From: Martinezella lusitana
GTDB lineage: Bacteria; Pseudomonadota; Alphaproteobacteria; Rhizobiales; Rhizobiaceae
Length of the DNA stretch: 33,504 nt
Direction: 5' to 3'
Assembly: GCF_900094565.1 (NCBI RefSeq)
Contig: NZ_FMAF01000047.1
Location: 1 to 33,504 of the forward strand
Positions 15,741 to 22,442 of this stretch are shown here, piece after piece. The notes beneath the pieces were generated by a model. It was not told the origin of the DNA, ran no database searches, and saw nothing but the letters and a program-made list of their open reading frames with translations. The first letter of the stretch is position 1. The number at the start of each line of letters is the position of its first letter. The position numbers were made by a program, and so were the translations under genes.

Positions 15741-16482
15741 GTCAGATGGTGCCTCAGTAGGCCTTGTTCATGCCGACGCCGAGGGAGCCAACGGTCGCCT
15801 GGGTTGAGTTGCCATAATCTGTGTTAGCCCCGCCGCCTGGGGCATAACGCTGGTGGCTGTTCCGTTAATCCGATCATCAAGTATTTTTGATAAAAAGTCA
15901 CCAGAAGCTCCAATCCGAAATTCGATTTAGTTCTAACTGCCGCATTGGTCGATACAACAACGTATCACTGCGTAAGTTAATGAATTAATTCGCTGAACAG
16001 TTGATCCGCCGATACTTCCACTCAAGGGCGCCGCAGCCCCAGACGATGCCGATCAACATGTAAAGATGGCGCCAGTCGCGAGCGGCCGCTCCATGGACAT
16101 CATGAAGCCGATGCCATGGCGTTCGAAACGGCCGAGCTTGCCGTCGCTGTCGATTTCGCCCCGGCAAACATTGTCCTCCCATCGGAAAGCGCCGCGGTCA
16201 TGGCAGGCCATGAGGATGCCGAAGACAGCATATTTCACGCGACGCGTTGGATCTCTGGACGACCGAGTTCAGTCATCCGGTTGAGAACATGGACGCCGAT
16301 CTTGGCCTCTGCTTTCTGGTTGTCAAAGTTCCTCGCTTTGAGATTCGGTTCATCTAAGTCTCCACTAGGCTGCGCTGAACAGCCTGAAGCCGTGTTGTCG
16401 TGTCAAGCTGCCGACTGGCCGCGGCGGCCGTCCGGATTCGAGAGAGCGAATGGCGATGGAGATCCGCGAGATCTATGTGCCG
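15741..16482. other. 740-bp stretch without a supportable gene
   Basis: Frames on both strands are short or poorly organised. A minus-strand stretch at about 16060-16235 reads FRWEDNVCRGEIDSDGKLGR, faintly like an EF-hand loop (DSDGKLGRFE), and may be a decayed calcium-binding protein. Nothing else is recognisable. A more AT-rich part at 15850-16000 could hold promoters for either direction, but no convincing -35/-10 pair was found. Confidence 0.4.
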
Positions 16483-16502
16483 TTATGCCGAATTCGGCAT
16501 AA
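16483..16502. repeat. 20-bp perfect palindrome at the edge of the GNAT unit
   Basis: TTATGCCGAATTCGGCATAA reads the same on both strands. It lies 4 bp outside the left 82-bp inverted repeat and contains the TATGCCGA word that recurs inside the repeats, as TATGCCGAGC and TTCGGCAT. It could be a recombinase or repressor binding site. The right side lacks this palindrome. Confidence 0.6.
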
Positions 16503-16506
16503 TGGG

Positions 16507-16588
16507 ATTTATCCCGAGCCGGAGACTATGCCGAGCCGGTTCCCCAAAGCCCGAGATTTCCGGTAAAGCCGGACAGCAAGTTCGGCAT
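16507..16588 (+). repeat. 82-bp inverted repeat, left copy
   Basis: This segment recurs in inverted orientation at 17421-17502. The outer 65 bases (16507-16571 with 17438-17502) are identical; the inner 17 differ at about four positions. Internal words ATGCCGAGC and TTCGGCAT are themselves repeated. Together the copies enclose the GNAT gene. I do not recognise the repeat as belonging to a named insertion sequence. Confidence 0.85.
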
Positions 16589-16629
16589 AATATCCAACCT
16601 TCGCTATTACAAATTTAGCGGAGCCGAGC

Positions 16630-17343
16630 ATGACCACGACACCAGCAAAGAGTGCAATTCTTTCGCAAACTATCGACAATTGGCCACATCAGGCCTGCGT
16701 GCGATCCGACACCAACTGTATGATGGATGAAGGTTATAGGGCCAAAAGCACTCTGCGCCATAACCGGCCATTGGATTGGCAGCAAATCTCGGGACCTGTT
16801 GACAATGCGTGTTGGCCGCAGTCTCATGCGTTGGCCTTACCTCCCGACATGAGCTTCGCTTTGATGAACCTCGTTTCCGTTACGCTCGAACACCCGATGC
16901 AGTCGGATGTGTCATCTCTCCTGCAGCAATCGGATGCCGTCGCCGCTCTGCTTTACCCAGGGGAATATCGGCGGCCGATCAATGCGGCGTCTTTGGCAAA
17001 GACCGACACTTATGTTCTGATCGCCCGTATCGCCGAGAAAGCGGTCGGAATGTGCGTGCTGTTTGACAGAGGTGATTGTTCGGCTGAACTCAAACGTATG
17101 ATCGTTGACGCGGAGTCGCGCGGCGCTGGTGTTGGCATGGCGCTCCTTAAAGGGGCGGAAGCTCAGGCCATAAAACTTGGCGCACTCACCATGCTGCTCG
17201 AGGTGGGGACGCGTAATACGGAGGCACAGCAACTCTATCGGCGCGGGGGCTACAAGCCCTGTGACCCGTTCCCGCCCTACGCGAGAACGCCAATAAGCCT
17301 CTTTATGACGCGGCGTTTATCGACAGCGTTTCCTGATAACTGA
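16630..17343 (+). CDS. GNAT-family N-acetyltransferase with N-terminal extension
   Basis: Protein of 237 residues. The acetyltransferase domain covers residues ~75-235: YVLIARIAEKAVGMCVLF (motif C/D strand), LKRMIVDAESRGAGVGMALL (motif A with the acetyl-CoA pyrophosphate loop SRGAGVG) and LLEVGTRNTEAQQLYRRGGY (motif B). It would transfer acetyl from acetyl-CoA to an amine of an unknown small molecule or protein. The start at 16630 has GGAG six bases upstream; the internal ATG at 16849 lacks a ribosome-binding site but coincides with the start of the conserved domain. The first ~73 residues match nothing I know, so either start is possible. It is the sole gene between long inverted repeats, suggesting mobility. 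Confidence 0.8.
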   Translation: MTTTPAKSAILSQTIDNWPHQACVRSDTNCMMDEGYRAKSTLRHNRPLDWQQISGPVDNACWPQSHALALPPDMSFALMNLVSVTLEHPMQSDVSSLLQQSDAVAALLYPGEYRRPINAASLAKTDTYVLIARIAEKAVGMCVLFDRGDCSAELKRMIVDAESRGAGVGMALLKGAEAQAIKLGALTMLLEVGTRNTEAQQLYRRGGYKPCDPFPPYARTPISLFMTRRLSTAFPDN

Positions 17344-17420
17344 GCAGTTTCAGACCAAGCGCCCTTAATAAACGAGATGGTCGGTTTGGGCCGAAACCCG
17401 TCCTCCAGTGCTTCGAAAAT

Positions 17421-17502
17421 ATGCCGAGCTTGCCGCGCGGCTTTACCGGAAATCTCGGGCTTTGGGGAACCGGCTCGGCATAGTCTCCGGCTCGGGATAA
17501 AT
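17421..17502 (-). repeat. 82-bp inverted repeat, right copy
   Basis: Inverted partner of 16507-16588. It lies 78 bp after the stop codon of the GNAT gene. Confidence 0.85.
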
Positions 17503-17760
17503 GCCTGATTTGCACATCGATGCGCTCAAGGTGAGGAGCCGGAATTTTCACTGAGTTTGCGCGCATTCCGTCCGACGCCGCAATATAGTTTGTGACATGC
17601 GGCGGACGACAGGGCGGCGAGGATGAGGATAATGTGGGGCCGGAGCACCGGTCACTGCCCATCACCAGGAAAACCGAATAGCCTCCAGTTTCCACCCGAT
17701 GCGAAATCGAATAGCATCTCCCTTTATTTCAGATGGTCAAAGAGAGCATTGGGGATGTCT

Positions 17761-18024
17761 ATGCAGCCGATCGACTACGGCCTCACGAGGGCGGTTGCCT
17801 TGGGTATTCTGATTATTTTTCCCGCCGTGTTCTTTGTTTCCTGCTCGACGATCGGCGGAACTCGCGGTCAACCTGGTCCCGTGACCGCGAGTTCCGCCAA
17901 CGCCAAAGAAAAAGCGGCCGAGCGTCGGCGATGGTCTGAGCGAGTCGAACGAGATAATCAGCTAGATCCAAGCGGGTCGACACCGGGTTCCTATGGCTCT
18001 TTCGGTCCCCGTTTCACTTGGTGA
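17761..18024 (+). CDS. Small predicted lipoprotein
   Basis: Protein of 87 residues. A short N-terminus (MQPIDYGLTR) is followed by a hydrophobic stretch AVALGILIIFPAVFFVSC ending in a lipobox-like FVSC at residue ~28, then a polar, Gly/Ser-rich, charged tail (KEKAAERRRWSERVERDNQ) ending in GSFGPRFTW. This suggests a lipoprotein exported by Sec and anchored by an acylated cysteine. The start at 17761 is favoured because GGGG lies 7 bp upstream; ATG 17755 is the alternative. The frame extends further upstream, but without signal-peptide logic. No domain recognised. Confidence 0.6.
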   Translation: MQPIDYGLTRAVALGILIIFPAVFFVSCSTIGGTRGQPGPVTASSANAKEKAAERRRWSERVERDNQLDPSGSTPGSYGSFGPRFTW

Positions 18025-18198
18025 GCGCTAGACTGCGTGGGCGATGATTTCGGCTGGAAAGCGATGACGGCGGTAGATAGGCTCACGATCGGTCATGCCC
18101 CATCATCGCTCATCAAGTTCCAAACTCCGTTAAGTTTACGATGCCCTTTGAAGTCATCAGAACCAAAGGCCGATGCGACATTTCTCGCGGTGCGTAGC

Positions 18199-18672
18199 CT
18201 ATTTCGGATCTTCATAAGTGTAGAGTGCACACATCTCATTGCTGCTTCTCGGTGCCCTTTTGCCATTGAAGACGGCAATTGCCGTTGACTCCGATCCGTC
18301 GGCCCAAGACGCAACAAAGGTGACGTCGCCGGCACCGCAGAGTTGGTTGCCATTTTGCAGTTCGGGATCGCCAGGCTCTTTGACACGATAGACCGACGCC
18401 GGCACATTCCGACCATCTACGCTGAAGTGATCGGCAACGAGATCAGAGAATTCGAGCGACTCTCCGTTTTCAAACTTGATACTGAAATCGTCCAGCCAGA
18501 CATCGCCGGTGACGCTCATGGCTGTATTGCTCATCGCTATATAGTGATCTGCCTGTTGGGCGAGCGCTCCAGACGTTGAGAGGATCGTCAGGAGGCTGGA
18601 AAGGATGAGGCTGCGCAATTTTAAATCTCGCGAAAATGACATGAGCGGGTTGGCCGACCCCATACATCGCAT
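18199..18672 (-). CDS. Exported hypothetical protein
   Basis: Protein of 157 residues with a Sec-type signal peptide (hydrophobic core LILSSLLTILSTSG, cleavage after ALA before QQADH). The mature part is about 118 residues and contains two cysteines (QLCGAGDVTF and NEMCALYTYEDP) likely to form a disulphide in the periplasm, with a beta-rich look (WLDDFSIKFENGESLEFSDL). ATG 18672 has GGAGAAAAG just upstream; ATG 18642 would also keep the signal peptide. No family is recognised. It faces the lipoprotein gene tail to tail. Confidence 0.65.
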   Translation of the reverse strand: MRCMGSANPLMSFSRDLKLRSLILSSLLTILSTSGALAQQADHYIAMSNTAMSVTGDVWLDDFSIKFENGESLEFSDLVADHFSVDGRNVPASVYRVKEPGDPELQNGNQLCGAGDVTFVASWADGSESTAIAVFNGKRAPRSSNEMCALYTYEDPK

Positions 18673-18871
18673 CTTTTCTCCGGAACGCACAGGCTCATTT
18701 TGAGGTGCTTTTAGCCATCGGTGCGCCATGTTCATGGCCCTGCGGCGGGTGTCTGAAGCGACTGTAGTATGAGGAGGCTGTGAGAGATTTCCAGATCGGA
18801 TCGACTAAGATGCTATGTTTGTAGCGTCGAGAGTGAATTGACGCTTCCCCCTCCAGGCTACCTGCAATGGC

Positions 18872-18959
18872 TCTGATGGGTGGACGCCCCCCCGACGGCA
18901 TCGATGTACCAGAATGGAGACGTTGATCACCATTTAAAGGAGGCGTCCACCCCATCAGA
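18872..18959. repeat. Short inverted repeat, possible IS end or MITE remnant
   Basis: TCTGATGGGTGGACGCC (18872-18888) pairs with GGCGTCCACCCCATCAGA (18942-18959), differing by one inserted base. The 53-bp interior has no gene. It lies in a 626-bp stretch (18673-19298) that has no intact gene and otherwise holds only the FNR-type box; parts of it around 19110-19155 look IS-derived, but I cannot name the element. Confidence 0.5.
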
Positions 18960-19209
18960 ACCTAGTGACAGCATCAAAGAGCAAAATCCATTCACGCCGG
19001 GAGCCATGTACCGAAGCCACTATGCTGGCTGGTCTCAGTACAGACAGTGCAATAGTAGCGGTATCGACTTTCGACCTGATTGAAACCGGTTTCCGGTTAT
19101 TGCTCGGCAGCGCCATCTGGGATGCGAAATTCCGCCATCGCCGGTGATCGAGTAGAGCGGGCCAGTTTGATGCGGCCCTCGGTCAGATGCTCAGCTTCTT
19201 TTCACATCT

Positions 19210-19223
19210 TTGACTTGCATCAA
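19210..19223. promoter_or_regulatory. FNR/FixK-type anaerobox upstream of the copper cluster
   Basis: TTGAC-TTGC-ATCAA matches the FNR/FixK consensus TTGAT-N4-ATCAA at 9 of 10 positions. Its centre is 82 bp before the first start codon at 19299. A class II promoter would then start near 19258, with a poor -10 (CAACAT, 19246-19251). It suggests that low oxygen induces the copper genes, as is known for some copper ATPase loci of rhizobial symbiotic plasmids. Confidence 0.6.
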
Positions 19224-19298
19224 GGATAGAGGCGAAGGGCTGGTTCAACATCGATCCGTTATCGCGGCTGTATCGACAGCCCGGCAGAGGATCGTTCA

Positions 19299-19463
19299 AT
19301 GGCGAATATAACCCTGCAAGCTCTTTCCGCGAGATGTTCGGCGGCGCCGACGCGCGTCTCCTTCCCGGTGCTCGGCGTGACCCTCACCGCCCTCGTCTTC
19401 GGCGGCTATGCGGGAGCGTTGACCGCTGCTATCTTCAACGTCGTCAGCCCACGTTTCGGCTGA
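19299..19463 (+). CDS. Small single-span membrane protein, first gene of the copper cluster
   Basis: A 54-residue protein beginning MANITLQALSARCSAAPTR, with one hydrophobic segment (about 23-46, VLGVTLTALVFGGYAGALTA and onwards) and the end VVSPRFG. AGAGGA lies 8 bp before the ATG, and the codon choice is GC-rich like its neighbours, so I think it is real. It sits between the FNR-type box and the Cys/His-rich gene, 21 bp before the latter. No family recognised; small membrane peptides of this kind often modulate a larger transporter or oxidase, but that is a guess. Confidence 0.6.
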   Translation: MANITLQALSARCSAAPTRVSFPVLGVTLTALVFGGYAGALTAAIFNVVSPRFG

Positions 19464-19484
19464 TCAGGGGACGGAGCCGCGCAC

Positions 19485-19862
19485 ATGGCCGCCGACCGCC
19501 GCAGGTTCGCATGGACGAACGCAGTGCTGATCATGCTGGTCGCGCTCGCGCTTCTCATTGCGCCCGCCGCAGGCGTGCAGGCGATGCAGTGCCATGAACA
19601 CGAGGCCCACGGTCACTCCGGCTCGGCGCAGTCCTCCGTACTCGCGAAGGACGTCCGCGTCCCGCTCCAAGGCGGTCTTCACACTTCTGATCACAAAGCC
19701 TGCTGCGCGGTGCAGTGCGGCTTCTGTATCGTGCTCGCCAGCGCGGACAGGATAGAGGCTCCCGCAGCCATAGGCTCCTTCCTTTGTTTTTCGTGGGGCG
19801 ACCAGACTGGTAGCGGTCTGGCCCTGCCACCCACGCTCGGTCCTCCTCGTCTTCCGGTCTGA
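19485..19862 (+). CDS. Cys/His-rich exported protein, probable copper binder
   Basis: Protein of 125 residues with an N-terminal hydrophobic signal (residues ~11-33, VLIMLVALALLIAPAAGVQA), then CHEHEAHGHS and a cysteine cluster HKACCAVQCGFCIVL, both plausible metal ligands. The C-terminus is Pro/Gly-rich. It resembles short DUF2946-like proteins found next to copper genes in proteobacteria, though I cannot confirm the family. GGAG lies 8 bp before the ATG. It precedes the multicopper oxidase by 108 bp, suggesting a periplasmic copper-handling role. Confidence 0.7.
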   Translation: MAADRRRFAWTNAVLIMLVALALLIAPAAGVQAMQCHEHEAHGHSGSAQSSVLAKDVRVPLQGGLHTSDHKACCAVQCGFCIVLASADRIEAPAAIGSFLCFSWGDQTGSGLALPPTLGPPRLPV

Positions 19863-19970
19863 GGATTCCGGAGGCTGCCTTATTGCTGCGTCCGGTCGAT
19901 TCCACGGGCTTCCATCCCGATGCCCAAGACCAATGATCGGCTGAGCCGATCCGGAAACAGGACCAATACT

Positions 19971-21449
19971 ATGAAACGCCGTGACTTTCTCAACGGCCTG
20001 ATGGTGGGCGCAGCAGCGCTCGGCACATCGGCCGCCCTTCGTCCCATGCGCAGCTTGGCGCAGGATTCCGCTGTCAAAACATCTCCTGCGCCGCGCCGCT
20101 TATCTGTCGGCTACCGGACCATCGACATCAAGGGCAGATCCGCCCGCGTCTTCGGTCTCGTCCAACCCGACGGAACGTCGGGGCTGGCGTTGGATGCCGG
20201 CACCGAATTCGACGTCGCGCTGTCGAGCAGCATCGATGAGCCGACTCTGATCCACTGGCATGGGCTGACGCCCCCCTGGGCGGCCGACGGCGTGCCGGAC
20301 AATCCCGCAGCGCTCCTGCGACCGTCGGAAACCCGGCGCTACACCTTTCCGGTCGGCGCGGGCGGTACGCACTGGATGCATGCCCACACATTGCAGGAGC
20401 AGAACCTGCTTGCCGCCCCGCTGATCGTGCGAACCGCGGACGACCTGAAGCGGGACGAGCAGGAGGTCGTCGTCCTGCTGCACGACTTCTCCTTCCTGCC
20501 GGCCGAGGAACTGCTCGGGAAGCTGAAGGGGAATGCCGCACCCGGAGCCATGCCGATGGACCACGGCGCTATGCGGGGCATGGGCGGTATGCAGCACATG
20601 ATGTCCGGCAACGACATGGCGGGCATGGCCATGCCGGGAGCGGCCGCCATGGACCTCAACGACATCGACTACGACGCCTATCTCGCCAACGACCGTACGC
20701 TCGACGACCCCGAAGTCGTCAAGGTCGAAAAGGGTGGCCGCGTCCGCCTTCGGATCATCAACGGAGCGACGGCGACCGCCTTCACCATCGACATCGGCGG
20801 CCTTTCCGGCGAGTTGATCGCCGTCGACGGGCAGGGCATCGAACCCATTGTAGGGACGTCGTTTCCGGTCGCCATGGGCCAGCGTCTCGACATCCGTGTG
20901 AGCCTACCTGGGGAAGGTGGCGCCTTTCCCATCCTCGCTCTTCGCGAAGGCGCCGTCGATCGTACGGGAATCGTCCTGGCCACGGCAGGTGCTGATGTCC
21001 GCAGGATTCCAGCCGCGGGTGATGCGAAGGGACCGGTCCTCGGTCTCGACCTTGAGCAGCGCCTGCGACCTATCGGCCCGTTTGCCTCCCGTGCGGCGGA
21101 CCGCCGCTTCGAGCTTTCGCTGACGGGCGACATGGCCGCCTATACCTGGGGTATCGATGGAGCGGATGGTCTCGTCGTCAAGCGCGGCGAGCGGATCGAG
21201 GTGACGATCGCCAACGCCTCGATGATGGCGCATCCGATGCACCTGCATGGGCATCATTTCCAGGTGGTCGCCATCAATGGGACGCCTATAGCCGGCGCGG
21301 TCAGGGACACGGTCCTGCTGCCGCCGATGGCGAGCGTCGTCCTGGCCTTCGATGCCGACAATCCCGGCCGCTGGCCGCTTCACTGCCACCACCTCTATCA
21401 CATGGCGACGGGCATGATGGCCTACGTCACCTACGACGGCATCGGCTGA
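19971..21449 (+). CDS. Multicopper oxidase, Tat-exported (CopA/CueO-like cuprous oxidase)
   Basis: Protein of 492 residues. A twin-arginine signal begins at residue 1 (MKRRDFLNGLMVGAAALG). Copper ligands are all present: LIHWHGL and THWMHAHT in the first cupredoxin domain; HPMHLHGHHF and HCHHLYHMATGMM in the last, giving the type 1/type 3 His-Cys-His and the axial Met. A Met/His-rich insert (MDHGAMRGMGGMQHMMSGND and MAGMAMPG) at ~185-220 resembles the Cu(I)-recruiting segment of CueO and CopA. It would oxidise toxic Cu(I) to Cu(II) in the periplasm. An in-frame ATG at 19920 exists, but 19971 places the twin-Arg motif properly. Confidence 0.93.
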   Translation: MKRRDFLNGLMVGAAALGTSAALRPMRSLAQDSAVKTSPAPRRLSVGYRTIDIKGRSARVFGLVQPDGTSGLALDAGTEFDVALSSSIDEPTLIHWHGLTPPWAADGVPDNPAALLRPSETRRYTFPVGAGGTHWMHAHTLQEQNLLAAPLIVRTADDLKRDEQEVVVLLHDFSFLPAEELLGKLKGNAAPGAMPMDHGAMRGMGGMQHMMSGNDMAGMAMPGAAAMDLNDIDYDAYLANDRTLDDPEVVKVEKGGRVRLRIINGATATAFTIDIGGLSGELIAVDGQGIEPIVGTSFPVAMGQRLDIRVSLPGEGGAFPILALREGAVDRTGIVLATAGADVRRIPAAGDAKGPVLGLDLEQRLRPIGPFASRAADRRFELSLTGDMAAYTWGIDGADGLVVKRGERIEVTIANASMMAHPMHLHGHHFQVVAINGTPIAGAVRDTVLLPPMASVVLAFDADNPGRWPLHCHHLYHMATGMMAYVTYDGIG

Positions 21450-21505
21450 CGCGGTCCATCGGTTCGCGAAGCCTTTCCCCGAACTCCTTTGAACGAGACA
21501 CCGTC

Positions 21506-21772
21506 ATGAACGACAATCATTCCTCATCGGCCTGGAGCACCTATAGCAGGACCGTCTTCATCGCCTTCGCCATGATCGCCCTGGGGCTCATCGCAAACGA
21601 GCATCGCGTGCACGTCCTCGGCATCCTGCCCTGGCTCCTCATCCTCGCCTGCCCGCTGATGCATCTGTTCATGCATCACGGTCACGGCGGTCATTCCGGC
21701 CATTCCGGCCACGACCATGCCAGCCATCAGGCCGGCCCCGTCCAGCCGAAGAAGGAGGCAGACGATGTCTGA
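21506..21772 (+). CDS. Small membrane protein with His-rich tail (DUF2933-like)
   Basis: Protein of 88 residues with two hydrophobic spans (about 14-29 TVFIAFAMIALGLIA and 37-55 VLGILPWLLILACPLMHLFM), then a His/Gly tail HHGHGGHSGHSGHDHASH. DUF2933-type proteins of this form accompany copper oxidases and copper ATPases in many proteobacteria. The tail probably binds Cu or another soft metal at the membrane surface. The stop overlaps the next start (ATGTCTGA). Confidence 0.8.
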   Translation: MNDNHSSSAWSTYSRTVFIAFAMIALGLIANEHRVHVLGILPWLLILACPLMHLFMHHGHGGHSGHSGHDHASHQAGPVQPKKEADDV

Positions 21773-22442
21773 CACCCCGGCCTACGGGCTCTGGAGCCTC
21801 GTGATCATCAATTCGGTGGTGTTCATCGTCTTCGCGGCGAGCTTCATCAAGCTCGAAACGAAGCAGGACTGGCGTTCGCTCGGCGCCTTCTCCGCCTTCA
21901 TCGTCGCGCTCTTCACGGAGATGTATGGCTTCCCGCTGACCATATACCTGCTGTCCGGCTGGCTCGGGCGGGAGTTCCCCGGCGTCGACTTCTGGTCGCA
22001 TGACGCCGGCCACCTGCTTGAGACAATGTTCGGCTGGAGGCTCGAGCCGCATTTCGGGCCGTTCCACCTCGCGAGCAACGTCCTGATCATCGCCGGCTTC
22101 TGGCTGCTCGCCTCGAGCTGGCACGTGCTTTACGCCGCCCAGCGTGACCACCGTCTGGCGACCATCGGCCCCTATGCTCGCGTCCGCCATCCGCAATACG
22201 ACGCCTTCGTCGTCATCATGTTCGGATTCCTGCTGCAATGGCCGACCTTGGTGACGCTCGCCATGTTCCCGGTTCTCGTCTGGATTTATGTGCGCCTTGC
22301 GAAGCGGGAGGAGGAGGCCTCGCGCGTCGAGTTCGGAACTGCGTGGGACGCCTATGCCAGGGCCGTTCCCCGCTTCATACCGCGGCTCGACCGCGGAACA
22401 GAGGCCGCCGGAAGCCATCGTGGAGGAGCTGTCCGTGACTGA
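21765..22442 (+). CDS. Isoprenylcysteine methyltransferase-like membrane protein
   Basis: Membrane protein of 225 residues with about five helices. The C-terminal ICMT/PEMT signature is clear: GPYARVRHPQYDAFVVIMFG (S-adenosylmethionine binding and catalytic Arg-His-Pro), then RLAKREEEASRVEFGTAWDAYARAVPRFIP with the conserved Glu pair. In bacteria such proteins occur in metal-resistance clusters, where the methyl acceptor is unknown. GGAGG precedes ATG 21765, and the stop overlaps the GTG start of the copper ATPase (GTGACTGA), so translation is coupled on both sides. Confidence 0.85.
   Translation: MSDTPAYGLWSLVIINSVVFIVFAASFIKLETKQDWRSLGAFSAFIVALFTEMYGFPLTIYLLSGWLGREFPGVDFWSHDAGHLLETMFGWRLEPHFGPFHLASNVLIIAGFWLLASSWHVLYAAQRDHRLATIGPYARVRHPQYDAFVVIMFGFLLQWPTLVTLAMFPVLVWIYVRLAKREEEASRVEFGTAWDAYARAVPRFIPRLDRGTEAAGSHRGGAVRD

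Larger units (their letters stand above)
16507..17502. mobile_element. ~1.0-kb inverted-repeat-bounded unit carrying a GNAT gene
   Basis: Two 82-bp inverted repeats, nearly identical, bound 996 bp whose only gene is a GNAT acetyltransferase. No transposase or recombinase is encoded inside. The arrangement fits a non-autonomous transposable unit with passenger, or a gene captured between two copies of a repeat. No clear target duplication was found: bases outside the left repeat (AATGGG) differ from those outside the right (GCCTGA). The boundary could extend beyond the repeats. Confidence 0.55.

Noticed and set aside
16053..16238. Possible EF-hand protein on the minus strand
   Set aside because: Only one loop-like DSDGKLGRFE is seen, without a signal peptide or second hand; too little to call a gene.
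16116..16502. 128-codon plus-strand frame
   Set aside because: No ribosome-binding site, no domain, and it ends inside the palindrome at 16483; treated as non-coding.
16507..17502. Integron cassette with attC-type ends
   Set aside because: The repeats are inverted, long and nearly identical on both sides, unlike a single imperfect attC after each cassette; no integrase is present.
18880..19147. Overlapping frames of 60-67 codons
   Set aside because: They span an inverted repeat and IS-like sequence, with no conserved pattern.
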